This document shows, piece after piece, positions 16,951-24,529 of a stretch of DNA of 46,536 nucleotides. Position 1 is the stretch's first letter; every line of letters begins with the position of its first letter. A program made the translations under genes and the position numbers. Below the pieces are notes generated by a model. It had not been told where the DNA came from, made no database searches, and worked only from the letters and a program-made list of their open reading frames with translations. The stretch lies in contig CASFJO010000061.1 of NCBI GenBank assembly GCA_949295035.1, positions 1 to 46,536 of the forward strand, written 5' to 3'. The stretch comes from an uncultured Gemmiger sp. (GTDB taxonomy: Bacteria; Bacillota; Clostridia; Oscillospirales; Ruminococcaceae).

Positions 16951-16976
16951 CTTCCTGCCCCCTCGCGTTTGCTTGA

Positions 16977-16988
16977 TTAAGCGTTTAA
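16977..16988. promoter_or_regulatory. LacI-type operator in the lacI leader
   Basis: TTAAGCGTTTAA fits TTAANCGNTTAA, with the central CG usual for LacI-family sites. It starts about 10 bases downstream of the predicted lacI transcript start, a position for autorepression. Confidence 0.7.
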
Positions 16989-17004
16989 CTTGGTTTTCGC
17001 CTTA

Positions 17005-17033
17005 ATCATACCGAACTGTGCGGGTAAAGTCAA
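17005..17033 (-). promoter_or_regulatory. lacI promoter
   Basis: Minus strand TTGACT (17033-17028), 17-bp spacer, TATGAT (17010-17005), close to consensus. Confidence 0.75.
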
Positions 17034-17062
17034 TAGGAATTTCATATTTTTTCTAAAATAAC

Positions 17063-17090
17063 TTGACAAAACATCGGAATATGCTACACT
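17063..17090 (+). promoter_or_regulatory. Promoter of the GH125-like/GH65 operon
   Basis: TTGACA (17063-17068), 16-bp spacer, and an extended -10 TGCTACACT (hexamer 17085-17090). It is divergent from the lacI promoter. Confidence 0.8.
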
Positions 17091-17107
17091 TTTCTCATAA
17101 AACAAAT

Positions 17108-17119
17108 TTAACCGATTAA
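17108..17119. promoter_or_regulatory. LacI-type operator in the GH125-like gene leader
   Basis: TTAACCGATTAA fits the same TTAANCGNTTAA pattern as the site at 16977 and again lies about 10 bases after the predicted transcript start. Confidence 0.7.
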
Positions 17120-17140
17120 GTATATGCGGAGGTGCTTGCG

Positions 17141-18934
17141 GTGGAATCCTACCTGCCAACCGGCAATGAAACGATCTCTCTCCCCCGGCTGAACCAGGAA
17201 AACGGCGCGGTGGAGGATATCACGTTTCTTTATATGGCCTGCAAGGGGCTGATCGACCTGCGGGGCGGGGAAGATCCCCTGCTGGCTCCGTTTGTGGAGA
17301 CGGACGGCCGCCCTGCCCCGCTGAAGAGCCTCCAATGGGAGCGCCTGGGATGGTGGGTGCCGCGGTTTTGCGGCGCCGCCGGGCCGCTGACGGTGGAGGG
17401 GGTCCTGCTGGCGCCCACAGGGGAACGGGGGTTCGGCTATCGGCTGGCGCTGTACAACCCGGGTCCGCAGGCCCATACGGTACGGTTCGGGCTGGCGGGA
17501 TGTTGGGCCTCGGCCTGGCACTGTGTTAATGAGGAAAAGGAGATCGAGGGCACCCGCCACGTCTATTCCAGCGGCTGGAACGGCGGCCCGGTCTTTGATC
17601 TGCGCTGCGGGGTACCGCTGTTCGCTTTTGCCCCGCTCTGCGATACCGATTGCGCCGCGGAGTTTTCCCGAGACGGGGCGTCGATCCGCTGGAGGCTGAC
17701 CAGTGAAGCGACTCTGGCGCCGGGGGAGAGCCGGGCAGCGGTATTTTGGTGGGGATTCGGTTATGAAGAAGTGGCTGCCGCCACCAGCGCGAAAGAGATG
17801 CTGCGCCAGGGCTGGGACAACGAACTTCGCCAAACCCTGGCCTGGCTGGATGCCCGCAGCACCGACCTGGGGGACCCGGCCCTCACCGCCCTGTACAATA
17901 CGAACCTGTTTTTCTGCATCCACTTTTCCACCGGCGTCACCCTGGATACCGAGGAACTGGTACTGGTCACCAGCCGCAGCCCTCGTTACTATGTGAGCGC
18001 CGCTTACTGGGACCGGGACAGTCTGCTCTGGAGTTTTCCGGCCATCCTTGGGGCCGACCCGGCGCTGGCAAAGCGGATGCTGGGATATGTGTTTGGCCGC
18101 CAGCGGCGCAATCTGGGGGTACACTCCCGATTCATCGACGGAACTGTGCTGGAACCGGGTTTTGAGTTGGACGAACTGATGGCCCCGGTGCTGGCGCTGG
18201 AGCGGTATGTGGACGCCACCGGCGACCGGGCGGTGCTGCAACAGGAGAATGTGCGCCAGGGCGTGGGGGAGATCCTGGAAAAGCTGGCCGCCCGCCGGCA
18301 CCCGGAGACAGCTTTGTACGAGACCTTTCTCCAGCCCACCGACGATGAGCGGGTCTATCCTTATTTGACCTACAACAACGCCCTGGTCTGGCGGGCACTG
18401 AGCGCGCTGGCCCGGCTGTATCCGGAGCGGGCCGCCCTGGCCGAAGAGGCCGAAGCGGTGCGGCGGGCGGTGCGGGAACACTGCGTGAAAATGGGAGAGG
18501 ACGGCGCGCCCTACTTTGCCTGGAGTGTGGACCTGGCCGGTGGAAGCGACGTCTACGACGAGCCGCCGGGCAGCTTGCAGCTGTTGGCGAAACTGGGATT
18601 TTGCGAGCCGGAGGATCCGGTCTGGCGCAACACGGTGGCGATGATCCGCTCGCCGGCCTACCGGTACAGCTTCGCGGGGCTGCCTTTTGCCGAGATCGGT
18701 TGCCCCCACGCGCCCCATCCCTGGCTGCTCAGCGTGGCAAACAGTCTGCTCTGCGGCCGGGTGGGACCCAGCCTGGCTATCCTGCACGCCGCCCCCATGG
18801 ACAACGGTATCGCCTGCGAGAGCATCGACGAATATACCGGGGTATGCACCACCGGCGAGGCCTTCGCCACCTGCGCGGGCTTTGTTTGCTACGCGCTGCG
18901 CCAGGCGTTGAAGGGAGAGAAAGAGAATGCGTGA
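17141..18934 (+). CDS. GH125-like (alpha/alpha)6-barrel glycoside hydrolase
   Basis: A 597-residue cytoplasmic protein with an N-terminal beta-rich part (about 1-230) and a C-terminal alpha-barrel. By eye the C-terminal half parallels GH125 exo-alpha-mannosidases block by block: AYWDRDSLLW like their WLRDS, TDDERVYPYLTYNNA like SDDACEYGYLIPANM, EIGCPHAPHPW like GIGSPHTPD, and ACESIDEYTG like MHEGFHVDD. That puts the predicted acid in D401/D402 and the predicted base at E560. Family membership is inferred from recalled sequences, not a search; GH63 or GH37-type barrels are the alternative. The substrate may be glucosidic, because it is coupled to a GH65 phosphorylase (8-base overlap, ATGCGTGA). 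The GTG at 17141 is preferred, with GCGGAGG 8 bases upstream. Confidence 0.65.
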   Translation: MESYLPTGNETISLPRLNQENGAVEDITFLYMACKGLIDLRGGEDPLLAPFVETDGRPAPLKSLQWERLGWWVPRFCGAAGPLTVEGVLLAPTGERGFGYRLALYNPGPQAHTVRFGLAGCWASAWHCVNEEKEIEGTRHVYSSGWNGGPVFDLRCGVPLFAFAPLCDTDCAAEFSRDGASIRWRLTSEATLAPGESRAAVFWWGFGYEEVAAATSAKEMLRQGWDNELRQTLAWLDARSTDLGDPALTALYNTNLFFCIHFSTGVTLDTEELVLVTSRSPRYYVSAAYWDRDSLLWSFPAILGADPALAKRMLGYVFGRQRRNLGVHSRFIDGTVLEPGFELDELMAPVLALERYVDATGDRAVLQQENVRQGVGEILEKLAARRHPETALYETFLQPTDDERVYPYLTYNNALVWRALSALARLYPERAALAEEAEAVRRAVREHCVKMGEDGAPYFAWSVDLAGGSDVYDEPPGSLQLLAKLGFCEPEDPVWRNTVAMIRSPAYRYSFAGLPFAEIGCPHAPHPWLLSVANSLLCGRVGPSLAILHAAPMDNGIACESIDEYTGVCTTGEAFATCAGFVCYALRQALKGEKENA

Positions 18935-21092
18935 GGATATCCGGCTGGAGGGCTGGCGCATTTGGGCGGATGGCCCTTTTCAGGATGACTTTTTGGAGAG
19001 CGTGTTTTTTTGCGGCAACGGCCGGATGGGGGTCCGGGGCTATGCCGCCGGCGACCCATGCTCCCGCCCGGCGCGGCAGGGGCTGTTTGCGGCCGGGATG
19101 TTCGACGAGATCAAGCCCGGCATTACCGACATCCTCCACCTGCCCACGCCGGTGTGGCATCGCCTGACGGTGGAGGGGAAAGAGCCCGCGCTCAGCGGCC
19201 GTGTGCGGCGCACACTGGAGCTGGACAAAGGTCTGCTGCGGCTGGAATACCGGCTGGCGGCCCTGCGGGTGACGGAGGAACGTCTGTTTGACCCTGAACG
19301 CCCGGCGCTGCTGGGCCAGCGGCTTACGGTGGAGAGTGATGAGCCGGTGCGGGTGCGGCTGGAGAGCGGGGTCTATACCGCCAGCTGCAACTGCCCGGTG
19401 CCGGACGACCAGGTGAAGGAGAACACCGAGACGGTGCAGCTGATGCAGGAACTGCCGCCCCGGTTTGGCGAAAATACGGCCGCCGGTTTCTGGCGCAGCC
19501 GCACCACCGGGCTGGAACTGTGCCAGCAGCTGACCTTTCGGGTAAGAGGAGGCGTTGTCAGCGGAAGATTCCATCGACCGGGACAGGCATTGGGCCTTGT
19601 TTTTGAGGGAGAGGCCGCACCCGGCGCGCCGCTGGTGGCAGAAAAGGCCGCCTCCGTATTTACCAGCCGGGACAGGGACGGGCGCATTGCCCCGCCGCCC
19701 GATTCCGGATGGGAGGGCCTGTTGGCGGATGCGTGCCGGCATTGGGCCCGCCGGTGGCGGACGATGGACATCCGGGTGGAAGGGGACGAAACCGCCCAAA
19801 CCGCCCTGCGTTATCTGGCGTTTCAGCTCACAGCCAGTTGCAGCGGCCGGGACGACACGGTGAGCATCGGGGCGCGTGGGCTTACCCACGCCCGGTATAA
19901 GGGCTGCTATTTCTGGGATACCGATCTGTTTATGATGCCCTTTTTTCTCTATACAGACCCACCGTCTGCCCGCAGCCTGGAAGGGTATCGGGTAAACTGC
20001 CTGCCCCAGGCCCGCGCCTATGCGAAGAAGATGAACGGGGCGGGGGCCCGCTATCCCTGGATGGCCTCCTACGACGGATCGGAACAGTGTGAAAGCTGGG
20101 ACATCGGCGCCAGTGAACTGCACATCACTGCCGATGTGGTCTATGCGCTGGACCAATACCTGCAGGCCACCGGTGACAAGGCCCTGGCCCGCCAGGCCCG
20201 GGAGGTATATGTGGAGACCGCCCGCTTCTGGCGCAGCCGCTATACCACCGCGCCGGGTAGCGGGCAGGAGAATCTGCTGTTCTGCAAAGGGCCGGACGAA
20301 TACTGCGGCATCACCAGCAACAACCTGTTCACCGGCGAGATGGCGCGGCATAACCTGAACCTGGCGCTGACCGCGGCGGAAGAACTGCGCCGGGAGGACC
20401 CGGCCCGCTACGCGGCGCTGGGGCTTACCAAGGAGGAGACCGACGGCTGGCGGCGGCTGCGGGACGCGATCCCGGTCCCCCGGGATCCGGCCACCGGCCG
20501 TCTGCGGCCGGACGATACCTTCCACCTGCTGGAACCGGTGGACCTGTCGGATCTGAAACAAGGGGACGAGGCCAGCTACCACCGGATCTGCTTTGACCGG
20601 CTGCAGCGGTGCCAGGTCATCAAACAGGCGGATACGCTGCTGCTGATGACCCGCCTGCCGGACCGCTTCACTGAAGCGGAAAAGAAGGACGCCTGGGAGG
20701 ATTTTGAGCCCCGATGCCTGCACGACTCTACCCTGAGTTTTGCCAGCCATGCCCTTTTTGCCGCCCAAAACGGGTTTGACGCGGCCGCCCGGCGCTATTT
20801 TGAAAAAGCGCTCTACCTCGATCTGCGGGAGATCATGGGCAACACAGGCAAGGAAGGGCTGCACCTGGCCGGCATGGGGGAGACCTGGCAGGCGGCGGTA
20901 TTCGGGTTTGCCGGTCTGCGTTTCACCACCGATGGGCCGGCCCTTTCCCCCCGGCTGCCTGCCGGATGGCGATCCATGCGCTTTTGCTTTTACTGGCACG
21001 GCGGGCTCTATGAGGCCCGGGCGGACAGAGGCGGCGGTAGCGTTTCGCGCTGCCGGGAGGACGCCGGATATGGCGTTTCTGCCGAGACATAA
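18927..21092 (+). CDS. GH65 disaccharide phosphorylase (trehalose/kojibiose/nigerose type)
   Basis: A 721-residue cytoplasmic enzyme of the family that splits alpha-glucosidic disaccharides with phosphate, inverting to beta-glucose 1-phosphate. Domains run as expected: N-terminal beta-sandwich (SVFFCGNGRMGVRGY), helical linker, (alpha/alpha)6 barrel (GCYFWDTDLFMMPFFL), and C-terminal cap. The catalytic acid is predicted at E458 in KGPDEYCG, and the phosphate-site region reads NTGKEGLHLAGMGETW. Which disaccharide is used cannot be told. Its product needs beta-phosphoglucomutase; the only pgmB in the window is the broken stub at 10640-10678. It ends in a strong hairpin. Translation is coupled to the GH125-like gene. 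Confidence 0.9.
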   Translation: MREDIRLEGWRIWADGPFQDDFLESVFFCGNGRMGVRGYAAGDPCSRPARQGLFAAGMFDEIKPGITDILHLPTPVWHRLTVEGKEPALSGRVRRTLELDKGLLRLEYRLAALRVTEERLFDPERPALLGQRLTVESDEPVRVRLESGVYTASCNCPVPDDQVKENTETVQLMQELPPRFGENTAAGFWRSRTTGLELCQQLTFRVRGGVVSGRFHRPGQALGLVFEGEAAPGAPLVAEKAASVFTSRDRDGRIAPPPDSGWEGLLADACRHWARRWRTMDIRVEGDETAQTALRYLAFQLTASCSGRDDTVSIGARGLTHARYKGCYFWDTDLFMMPFFLYTDPPSARSLEGYRVNCLPQARAYAKKMNGAGARYPWMASYDGSEQCESWDIGASELHITADVVYALDQYLQATGDKALARQAREVYVETARFWRSRYTTAPGSGQENLLFCKGPDEYCGITSNNLFTGEMARHNLNLALTAAEELRREDPARYAALGLTKEETDGWRRLRDAIPVPRDPATGRLRPDDTFHLLEPVDLSDLKQGDEASYHRICFDRLQRCQVIKQADTLLLMTRLPDRFTEAEKKDAWEDFEPRCLHDSTLSFASHALFAAQNGFDAAARRYFEKALYLDLREIMGNTGKEGLHLAGMGETWQAAVFGFAGLRFTTDGPALSPRLPAGWRSMRFCFYWHGGLYEARADRGGGSVSRCREDAGYGVSAET

Positions 21093-21116
21093 CAGAAAAA
21101 TAAGCGGGAAAGGGAA

Positions 21117-21172
21117 GCACCCCACCCGTCAGGCGGTACCGCAGTACTGCCTGACGGGTGGGGTGCCGTTTT
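21117..21172 (+). terminator. Terminator after the GH65 gene
   Basis: An 18-bp stem (21117-21134 with 21149-21166), extended inward by further pairing, is followed by CGTTTT. Confidence 0.8.
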
Positions 21173-21260
21173 GGCTCAGAAAACTTTTTTGAAAAATTGT
21201 AATCGAATTGAAATAAAACGCCGAAACGCTTCGTATTAAAGACAGAAAGCAAACAAAACA

Positions 21261-21291
21261 CGCTTCGGGCCATGCAAGCCGACCCGAAGCG
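21261..21291 (+). other. Leader stem-loop before the 51-residue protein
   Basis: CGCTTCGGG pairs exactly with CCCGAAGCG across a 13-base loop in the leader of the small gene. No T-run follows. Its role is unknown. Confidence 0.5.
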
Positions 21292-21340
21292 GGGCGTTTG
21301 GCTCTCTATATATAAAACATCACAGAAAGGGGAAGGCAGT

Positions 21341-21496
21341 ATGTTGAAACAGTTTTGGGCTTCGATTCGGGAGGCCATGGCGCTGGACGAGTGCCGTTAT
21401 GTCGGCGAAGAGTACGACGACGCAAGCGATGAGTTTGAAGACCTCCCCCTGCAGCGGCGTGTGCAGCTGTGCGGGGAAGATTCCCTCATAGCCTGA
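21341..21496 (+). CDS. Small acidic protein of unknown function, 51 residues
   Basis: Not recognised. The ATG at 21341 has a purine-rich GAAAGGGGAAGG site upstream and the gene ends 60 bp before a strong bidirectional terminator. The peptide begins with an amphipathic stretch (MLKQFWASIREAMAL), then a strongly acidic middle (GEEYDDASDEFEDLP), and has two cysteines. There is no membrane segment or clear signal peptide. It stands alone between the GH65 gene and a convergent AraC regulator, with its own leader stem-loop. It could be a small regulatory or adaptor protein; no function can be claimed. Confidence 0.6.
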   Translation: MLKQFWASIREAMALDECRYVGEEYDDASDEFEDLPLQRRVQLCGEDSLIA

Positions 21497-21557
21497 CCCC
21501 CCTTGCGGCAGTCGGCCGCTTGTATGATTTCACGATCCCCGTACTATTCGGTCCACA

Positions 21558-21600
21558 GAAAACAGGCGCAGCCCTTGTTTGAAGGGCTGCGCCTGTTTTC
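21558..21600. terminator. Bidirectional terminator, small gene / araC-type gene
   Basis: GAAAACAGGCGCAGCCCTT pairs with its reverse complement across a 5-base loop, giving T-runs in both directions. Confidence 0.9.
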
Positions 21601-21612
21601 CTGTTGCGCCGC

Positions 21613-22479
21613 TCAACGGCTGTGCTTCCGATATGCGGCGGGGGAGATGCCATACCGGTTGCGGAACATGCGGCTGAAGGCGCTGACCGAAGAAAAACCG
21701 TTCTGTTCGGCGATCTGTTGGATACTCAGCGTGTTCTGCCGCAGCTGCATTTTGATCTGCGGCATGCGGTATTGCCGGATAAATTCCCGGGTGGACAGAC
21801 CGGTCATCCGCTCAAAGCATTTATAGAGATAACTTTGCGACACGTGGGCGGCAAGGCAAAGATCCTGTACCTGCACGTTTTCCCGGAGATGTTCGTCCAG
21901 ATATTCCACACATTCCCGCACGACCCGTTCGCAGTGGGTGGGGCGGGTGGTCCGCTGATGCGCGGGCGGATCGTCGCTGTACCGGCCAAGGGTCAGCAAC
22001 AGCCTTGTCAACAAAAGCTGCAGGGATAAAAACTGGCCGGGCGCCCCCTTTTGGTACAGGTCCAGCTCCCGCTCCAGCATCATCTGCAGCGCCGGGTCCA
22101 CCACCCCGGGGTACAGTGCGGCGTCGGCACAAGGAAACAACTGATGGAAGGCGGGCAGGCTGGTTGCCGGAACAACTTCAAAATACAGATAAAACAGATC
22201 CGGCGCGTCTTCCGGGTCCAGCTGTATCTCGTAGGGGGTGAAAGGCGCCATCAGAACCGCGTCGCCCCCGTGTATGACACGGGTATGCGCCTGGCAGGTG
22301 AACCGCACCGTTCCCTGCACCACGATCGTGAGTTTGTAGTGGCTGGTCAGGCTGCGGCGAAAGTTTGGGATGCCGGGCCCCTGTTTCCACTGGCCGAAGG
22401 CCAGCGGGCAGACGCGAAATTGCCCGATGGCCAGGCTCAGGCTGTCTTTTTGGATCGACGCAAACTGTGAAACGTCCAT
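21613..22479 (-). CDS. AraC family transcriptional regulator
   Basis: A 288-residue regulator with an N-terminal cupin-like ligand domain (about 1-150; HYKLTIVVQGTVRF) and a C-terminal AraC-type double HTH (about 190-285; VQDLCLAAHVSQSYLYKCFERM and the SVSAFSRMFRNRYGISPAAYR signature). The start MDVSQFASIQ at 22479 has AAAGGA upstream; a longer in-frame reading exists but would cover the promoter. AraC proteins of this shape usually activate sugar genes, but here the divergent neighbour is a redox gene, and a symmetrical site lies between them. The signal sensed is unknown. Confidence 0.9.
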   Translation of the reverse strand: MDVSQFASIQKDSLSLAIGQFRVCPLAFGQWKQGPGIPNFRRSLTSHYKLTIVVQGTVRFTCQAHTRVIHGGDAVLMAPFTPYEIQLDPEDAPDLFYLYFEVVPATSLPAFHQLFPCADAALYPGVVDPALQMMLERELDLYQKGAPGQFLSLQLLLTRLLLTLGRYSDDPPAHQRTTRPTHCERVVRECVEYLDEHLRENVQVQDLCLAAHVSQSYLYKCFERMTGLSTREFIRQYRMPQIKMQLRQNTLSIQQIAEQNGFSSVSAFSRMFRNRYGISPAAYRKHSR

Positions 22480-22525
22480 GACAAGTCCTTTCTCCGGCGG
22501 GGCGTGCCGGCCTTTTCCTGGTTCC

Positions 22526-22554
22526 ATTGTACACGTGCCGGCCCGGGAATGCAA
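22526..22554 (-). promoter_or_regulatory. Promoter of the araC-type gene
   Basis: Minus strand TTGCAT (22554-22549), 17-bp spacer, TACAAT (22531-22526). Confidence 0.7.
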
Positions 22555-22559
22555 ACAGG

Positions 22560-22576
22560 GTGTGACCCGGTCACAC
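22560..22576. promoter_or_regulatory. Perfect palindromic operator between araC-type gene and ccdA-tlpA
   Basis: GTGTGACC-C-GGTCACAC, 8-bp arms around one base. TGTGA and TCACA half-sites look like CRP/FNR-family sites, but the spacing is 5 bases rather than 6. It covers the -35 region of the ccdA-tlpA promoter and lies just upstream of the araC-type promoter. Confidence 0.65.
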
Positions 22577-22593
22577 ACAGACGTCGGGAAGTA

Positions 22594-22602
22594 TGCTATA
22601 CT
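22594..22602 (+). promoter_or_regulatory. Extended -10 for ccdA-tlpA
   Basis: TGCTATACT with no good -35; the palindrome at 22560 lies where the -35 should be, which suggests activator dependence. Confidence 0.5.
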
Positions 22603-22673
22603 GATACACAATATCCACCCGATCGGCAGGGTGGAACACTTCTCCGGGCTGCGGCCCGCCGAAAGGAGTCTTT

Positions 22674-23978
22674 ATGGGATTTGATCTGCAAACGAGCGTT
22701 TCCGCGCTGACGGTATTTTTCCAAGGATTGTTGAGTTTCTTTTCGCCCTGTGTGCTGCCTCTGGTGCCGCTTTACCTGAGTTATCTGGCCGGCGGTGCGC
22801 CGGAAGCCGCGCTGGACCCGGCGGCGCGGCGGCGCACACTGCTCAATACCTTCTTCTTTGTGCTGGGGATCAGTTTTGCCTTTTTCCTGCTGGGCATGGG
22901 ATTCACCGCGCTGGGCCAGTTTTTTGGCAAGTACCGAACCGCCTTTACGGTGGCAGGCGGCGTGGTGGTGCTGCTGATGGGTGTCTGGCAGCTGTTTTTG
23001 GGCGGGGTCTCCAGCAAGGAACTGCGCCTGCCCTTCCAGCTGGACCGCTGGGCCATGGGGCCCGTTCCGGCGCTGGTCATGGGTTTTACCTTCAGCTTTG
23101 CCTGGACCCCTTGCGTGGGCCCCACCCTCACCAGCGTGCTGCTGCTGGCCGGCTCGTCTGACAGCCGGGCGCTGGGCTTTGTGCTGATCGGGGTGTATAC
23201 GCTGGGCTTTGTACTGCCGTTCCTGCTGGTGGGGCTGTTTACCGGGCAGATGCTTCGCTTCTTCCGCAAACACATGAACTGGCTGGCCTATACCGCCAAG
23301 GCCGGCGGCGCGCTGCTGATCTTACTGGGCGTGCTGATGATCTCTGGCCGGATGAGCAGCCTGACCGGCTATCTGGCCGGGCTGGGAAGCGGTTCCGCAA
23401 GCCCCGCCTCATCTGCCTCACAGCAGGCGGACAGCGCGCCGGAGATGGTCCCTGATACGGTGGATGAGGAGACCGCCTCCTCGGAAAATTCCGGCGCTGA
23501 GGAGCAGGACGACATCCCGGCTCTGGATTTTACCCTGACCGATCAGTTCGGCAATACCCATACGCTGGCGGACTACGAGGGCAAGACCATCCTGCTGAAC
23601 TTCTGGGCCACCTGGTGCGGCCCCTGCCAGATGGAGATGCCGGACCTGCAGGCCTTGTATGAGGAATGGGGGGAAAACGAGGGCGATCTGGTGGTTCTGG
23701 GGATCGCCAGCCCGGTGGCGGACGGCAGCCTGTATCCGGTGGACGACAAGTCGGCCGAGGAGATCGGCGCCTGGCTCGATGAGCAGGGCTATACCTACCC
23801 GGTGCTCATGGACACGACCGGGGAGCTGTTCCTGGGATACGGGGTGTATTCCTTCCCCACGACCTTTATGATCGACAAAGAGGGCAACGTGTTCGGCTAC
23901 CTGAACGGCAGTATGTCCCGGGAAATCATGGACAGTATCGTGGAACAGACTATGACGGGCCAGCGGGTCAACGGCTGA
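22674..23978 (+). CDS. CcdA-type membrane electron carrier fused to TlpA/ResA-like thioredoxin
   Basis: A 434-residue fusion. Residues about 1-225 are the six-helix CcdA/DsbD transmembrane domain with its two redox cysteines in SPCVLPLVPLYLSYL and WTPCVGP; it carries electrons from cytoplasmic thioredoxin across the membrane. After a Ser/Glu-rich linker (about 240-280) comes an extracellular thioredoxin-like domain with the WATWCGPC active site (about residue 315). Together they form a self-contained system to reduce disulfides outside the cell. Known partners of such proteins are cytochrome c maturation, methionine sulfoxide reductases or peroxide defence; no cytochrome or Msr gene is adjacent. 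It stands alone between its promoter and a terminator, divergent from the AraC-type regulator. Confidence 0.92.
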   Translation: MGFDLQTSVSALTVFFQGLLSFFSPCVLPLVPLYLSYLAGGAPEAALDPAARRRTLLNTFFFVLGISFAFFLLGMGFTALGQFFGKYRTAFTVAGGVVVLLMGVWQLFLGGVSSKELRLPFQLDRWAMGPVPALVMGFTFSFAWTPCVGPTLTSVLLLAGSSDSRALGFVLIGVYTLGFVLPFLLVGLFTGQMLRFFRKHMNWLAYTAKAGGALLILLGVLMISGRMSSLTGYLAGLGSGSASPASSASQQADSAPEMVPDTVDEETASSENSGAEEQDDIPALDFTLTDQFGNTHTLADYEGKTILLNFWATWCGPCQMEMPDLQALYEEWGENEGDLVVLGIASPVADGSLYPVDDKSAEEIGAWLDEQGYTYPVLMDTTGELFLGYGVYSFPTTFMIDKEGNVFGYLNGSMSREIMDSIVEQTMTGQRVNG

Positions 23979-23981
23979 AAC

Positions 23982-24015
23982 AAAAAAGGCGCTGCATAGG
24001 TGCAGCGCCTTTTTT
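23982..24015. terminator. Bidirectional terminator, ccdA-tlpA / DUF3592-like gene
   Basis: AAAAAAGGCGCTGCA and its exact reverse complement are separated by TAGG. Confidence 0.92.
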
Positions 24016-24021
24016 CTGTGG

Positions 24022-24516
24022 TCACAGCTCCACTACCGGGCGGCAGCTTCCTTCCACGTCCACATAGTAGCACTTTGGATCGGCGGGGTCGCGGTAGACC
24101 GCCACATATTCGTTGTTCAGGGCCGGGTACTCCCAAAGCCGTTCGCTGCGGAAACGGTACACTGTGCCGCCCTCCTCCCATTCGCAGACAACTCGCCAGG
24201 CACACCGGCCGTTCACCCGCACCGACCAGTCCTGCTCCACATCCACAACACGAGCCAGTACCGGGGTGCCTTCCGCCAACAGGCGGGCTTTGCGCCGGGC
24301 GGCATGGGCGCGGGCAAGCAGAATGCTCAGCCCCGCGCCGCCTAAAATGCCGCCGTGAAGCAGGACGAACAGAAATACCGGCCAGGGCGGAAAGTCAGCT
24401 GCACGGACGAGGCTGACTGCGCAGGCGATCAGCAGTGCCAGAAATTCCAGCACGCCGATCGTAAAAAACACGATCCCCAGAATCCGAATGATCAGATCCC
24501 CTCGAGAGCGACTCAT
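24022..24516 (-). CDS. DUF3592-like membrane protein
   Basis: A 164-residue protein with two hydrophobic helices (about residues 9-34 and 45-65) followed by a soluble beta-rich domain containing GTPVLARVVDVEQDW and YVAVYRDPADPKCYYVD, features seen in DUF3592 proteins. Function is unknown for the family; membrane location is clear. The ATG at 24516 is chosen for the GGGAGG site 7 bases upstream. It is the last gene of the FkbH operon strand, starting 14 bp after the GNAT stop, so it is probably co-transcribed, but nothing ties it to acyl chemistry. Confidence 0.75.
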   Translation of the reverse strand: MSRSRGDLIIRILGIVFFTIGVLEFLALLIACAVSLVRAADFPPWPVFLFVLLHGGILGGAGLSILLARAHAARRKARLLAEGTPVLARVVDVEQDWSVRVNGRCAWRVVCEWEEGGTVYRFRSERLWEYPALNNEYVAVYRDPADPKCYYVDVEGSCRPVVEL

Positions 24517-24529
24517 GGTGCAGGCCTCC

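Noticed and set aside
18777-21125. 782-codon minus-strand open frame
   Set aside because: Antisense of the GH65 gene; Arg/Pro/Gly-rich without any recognisable domain.
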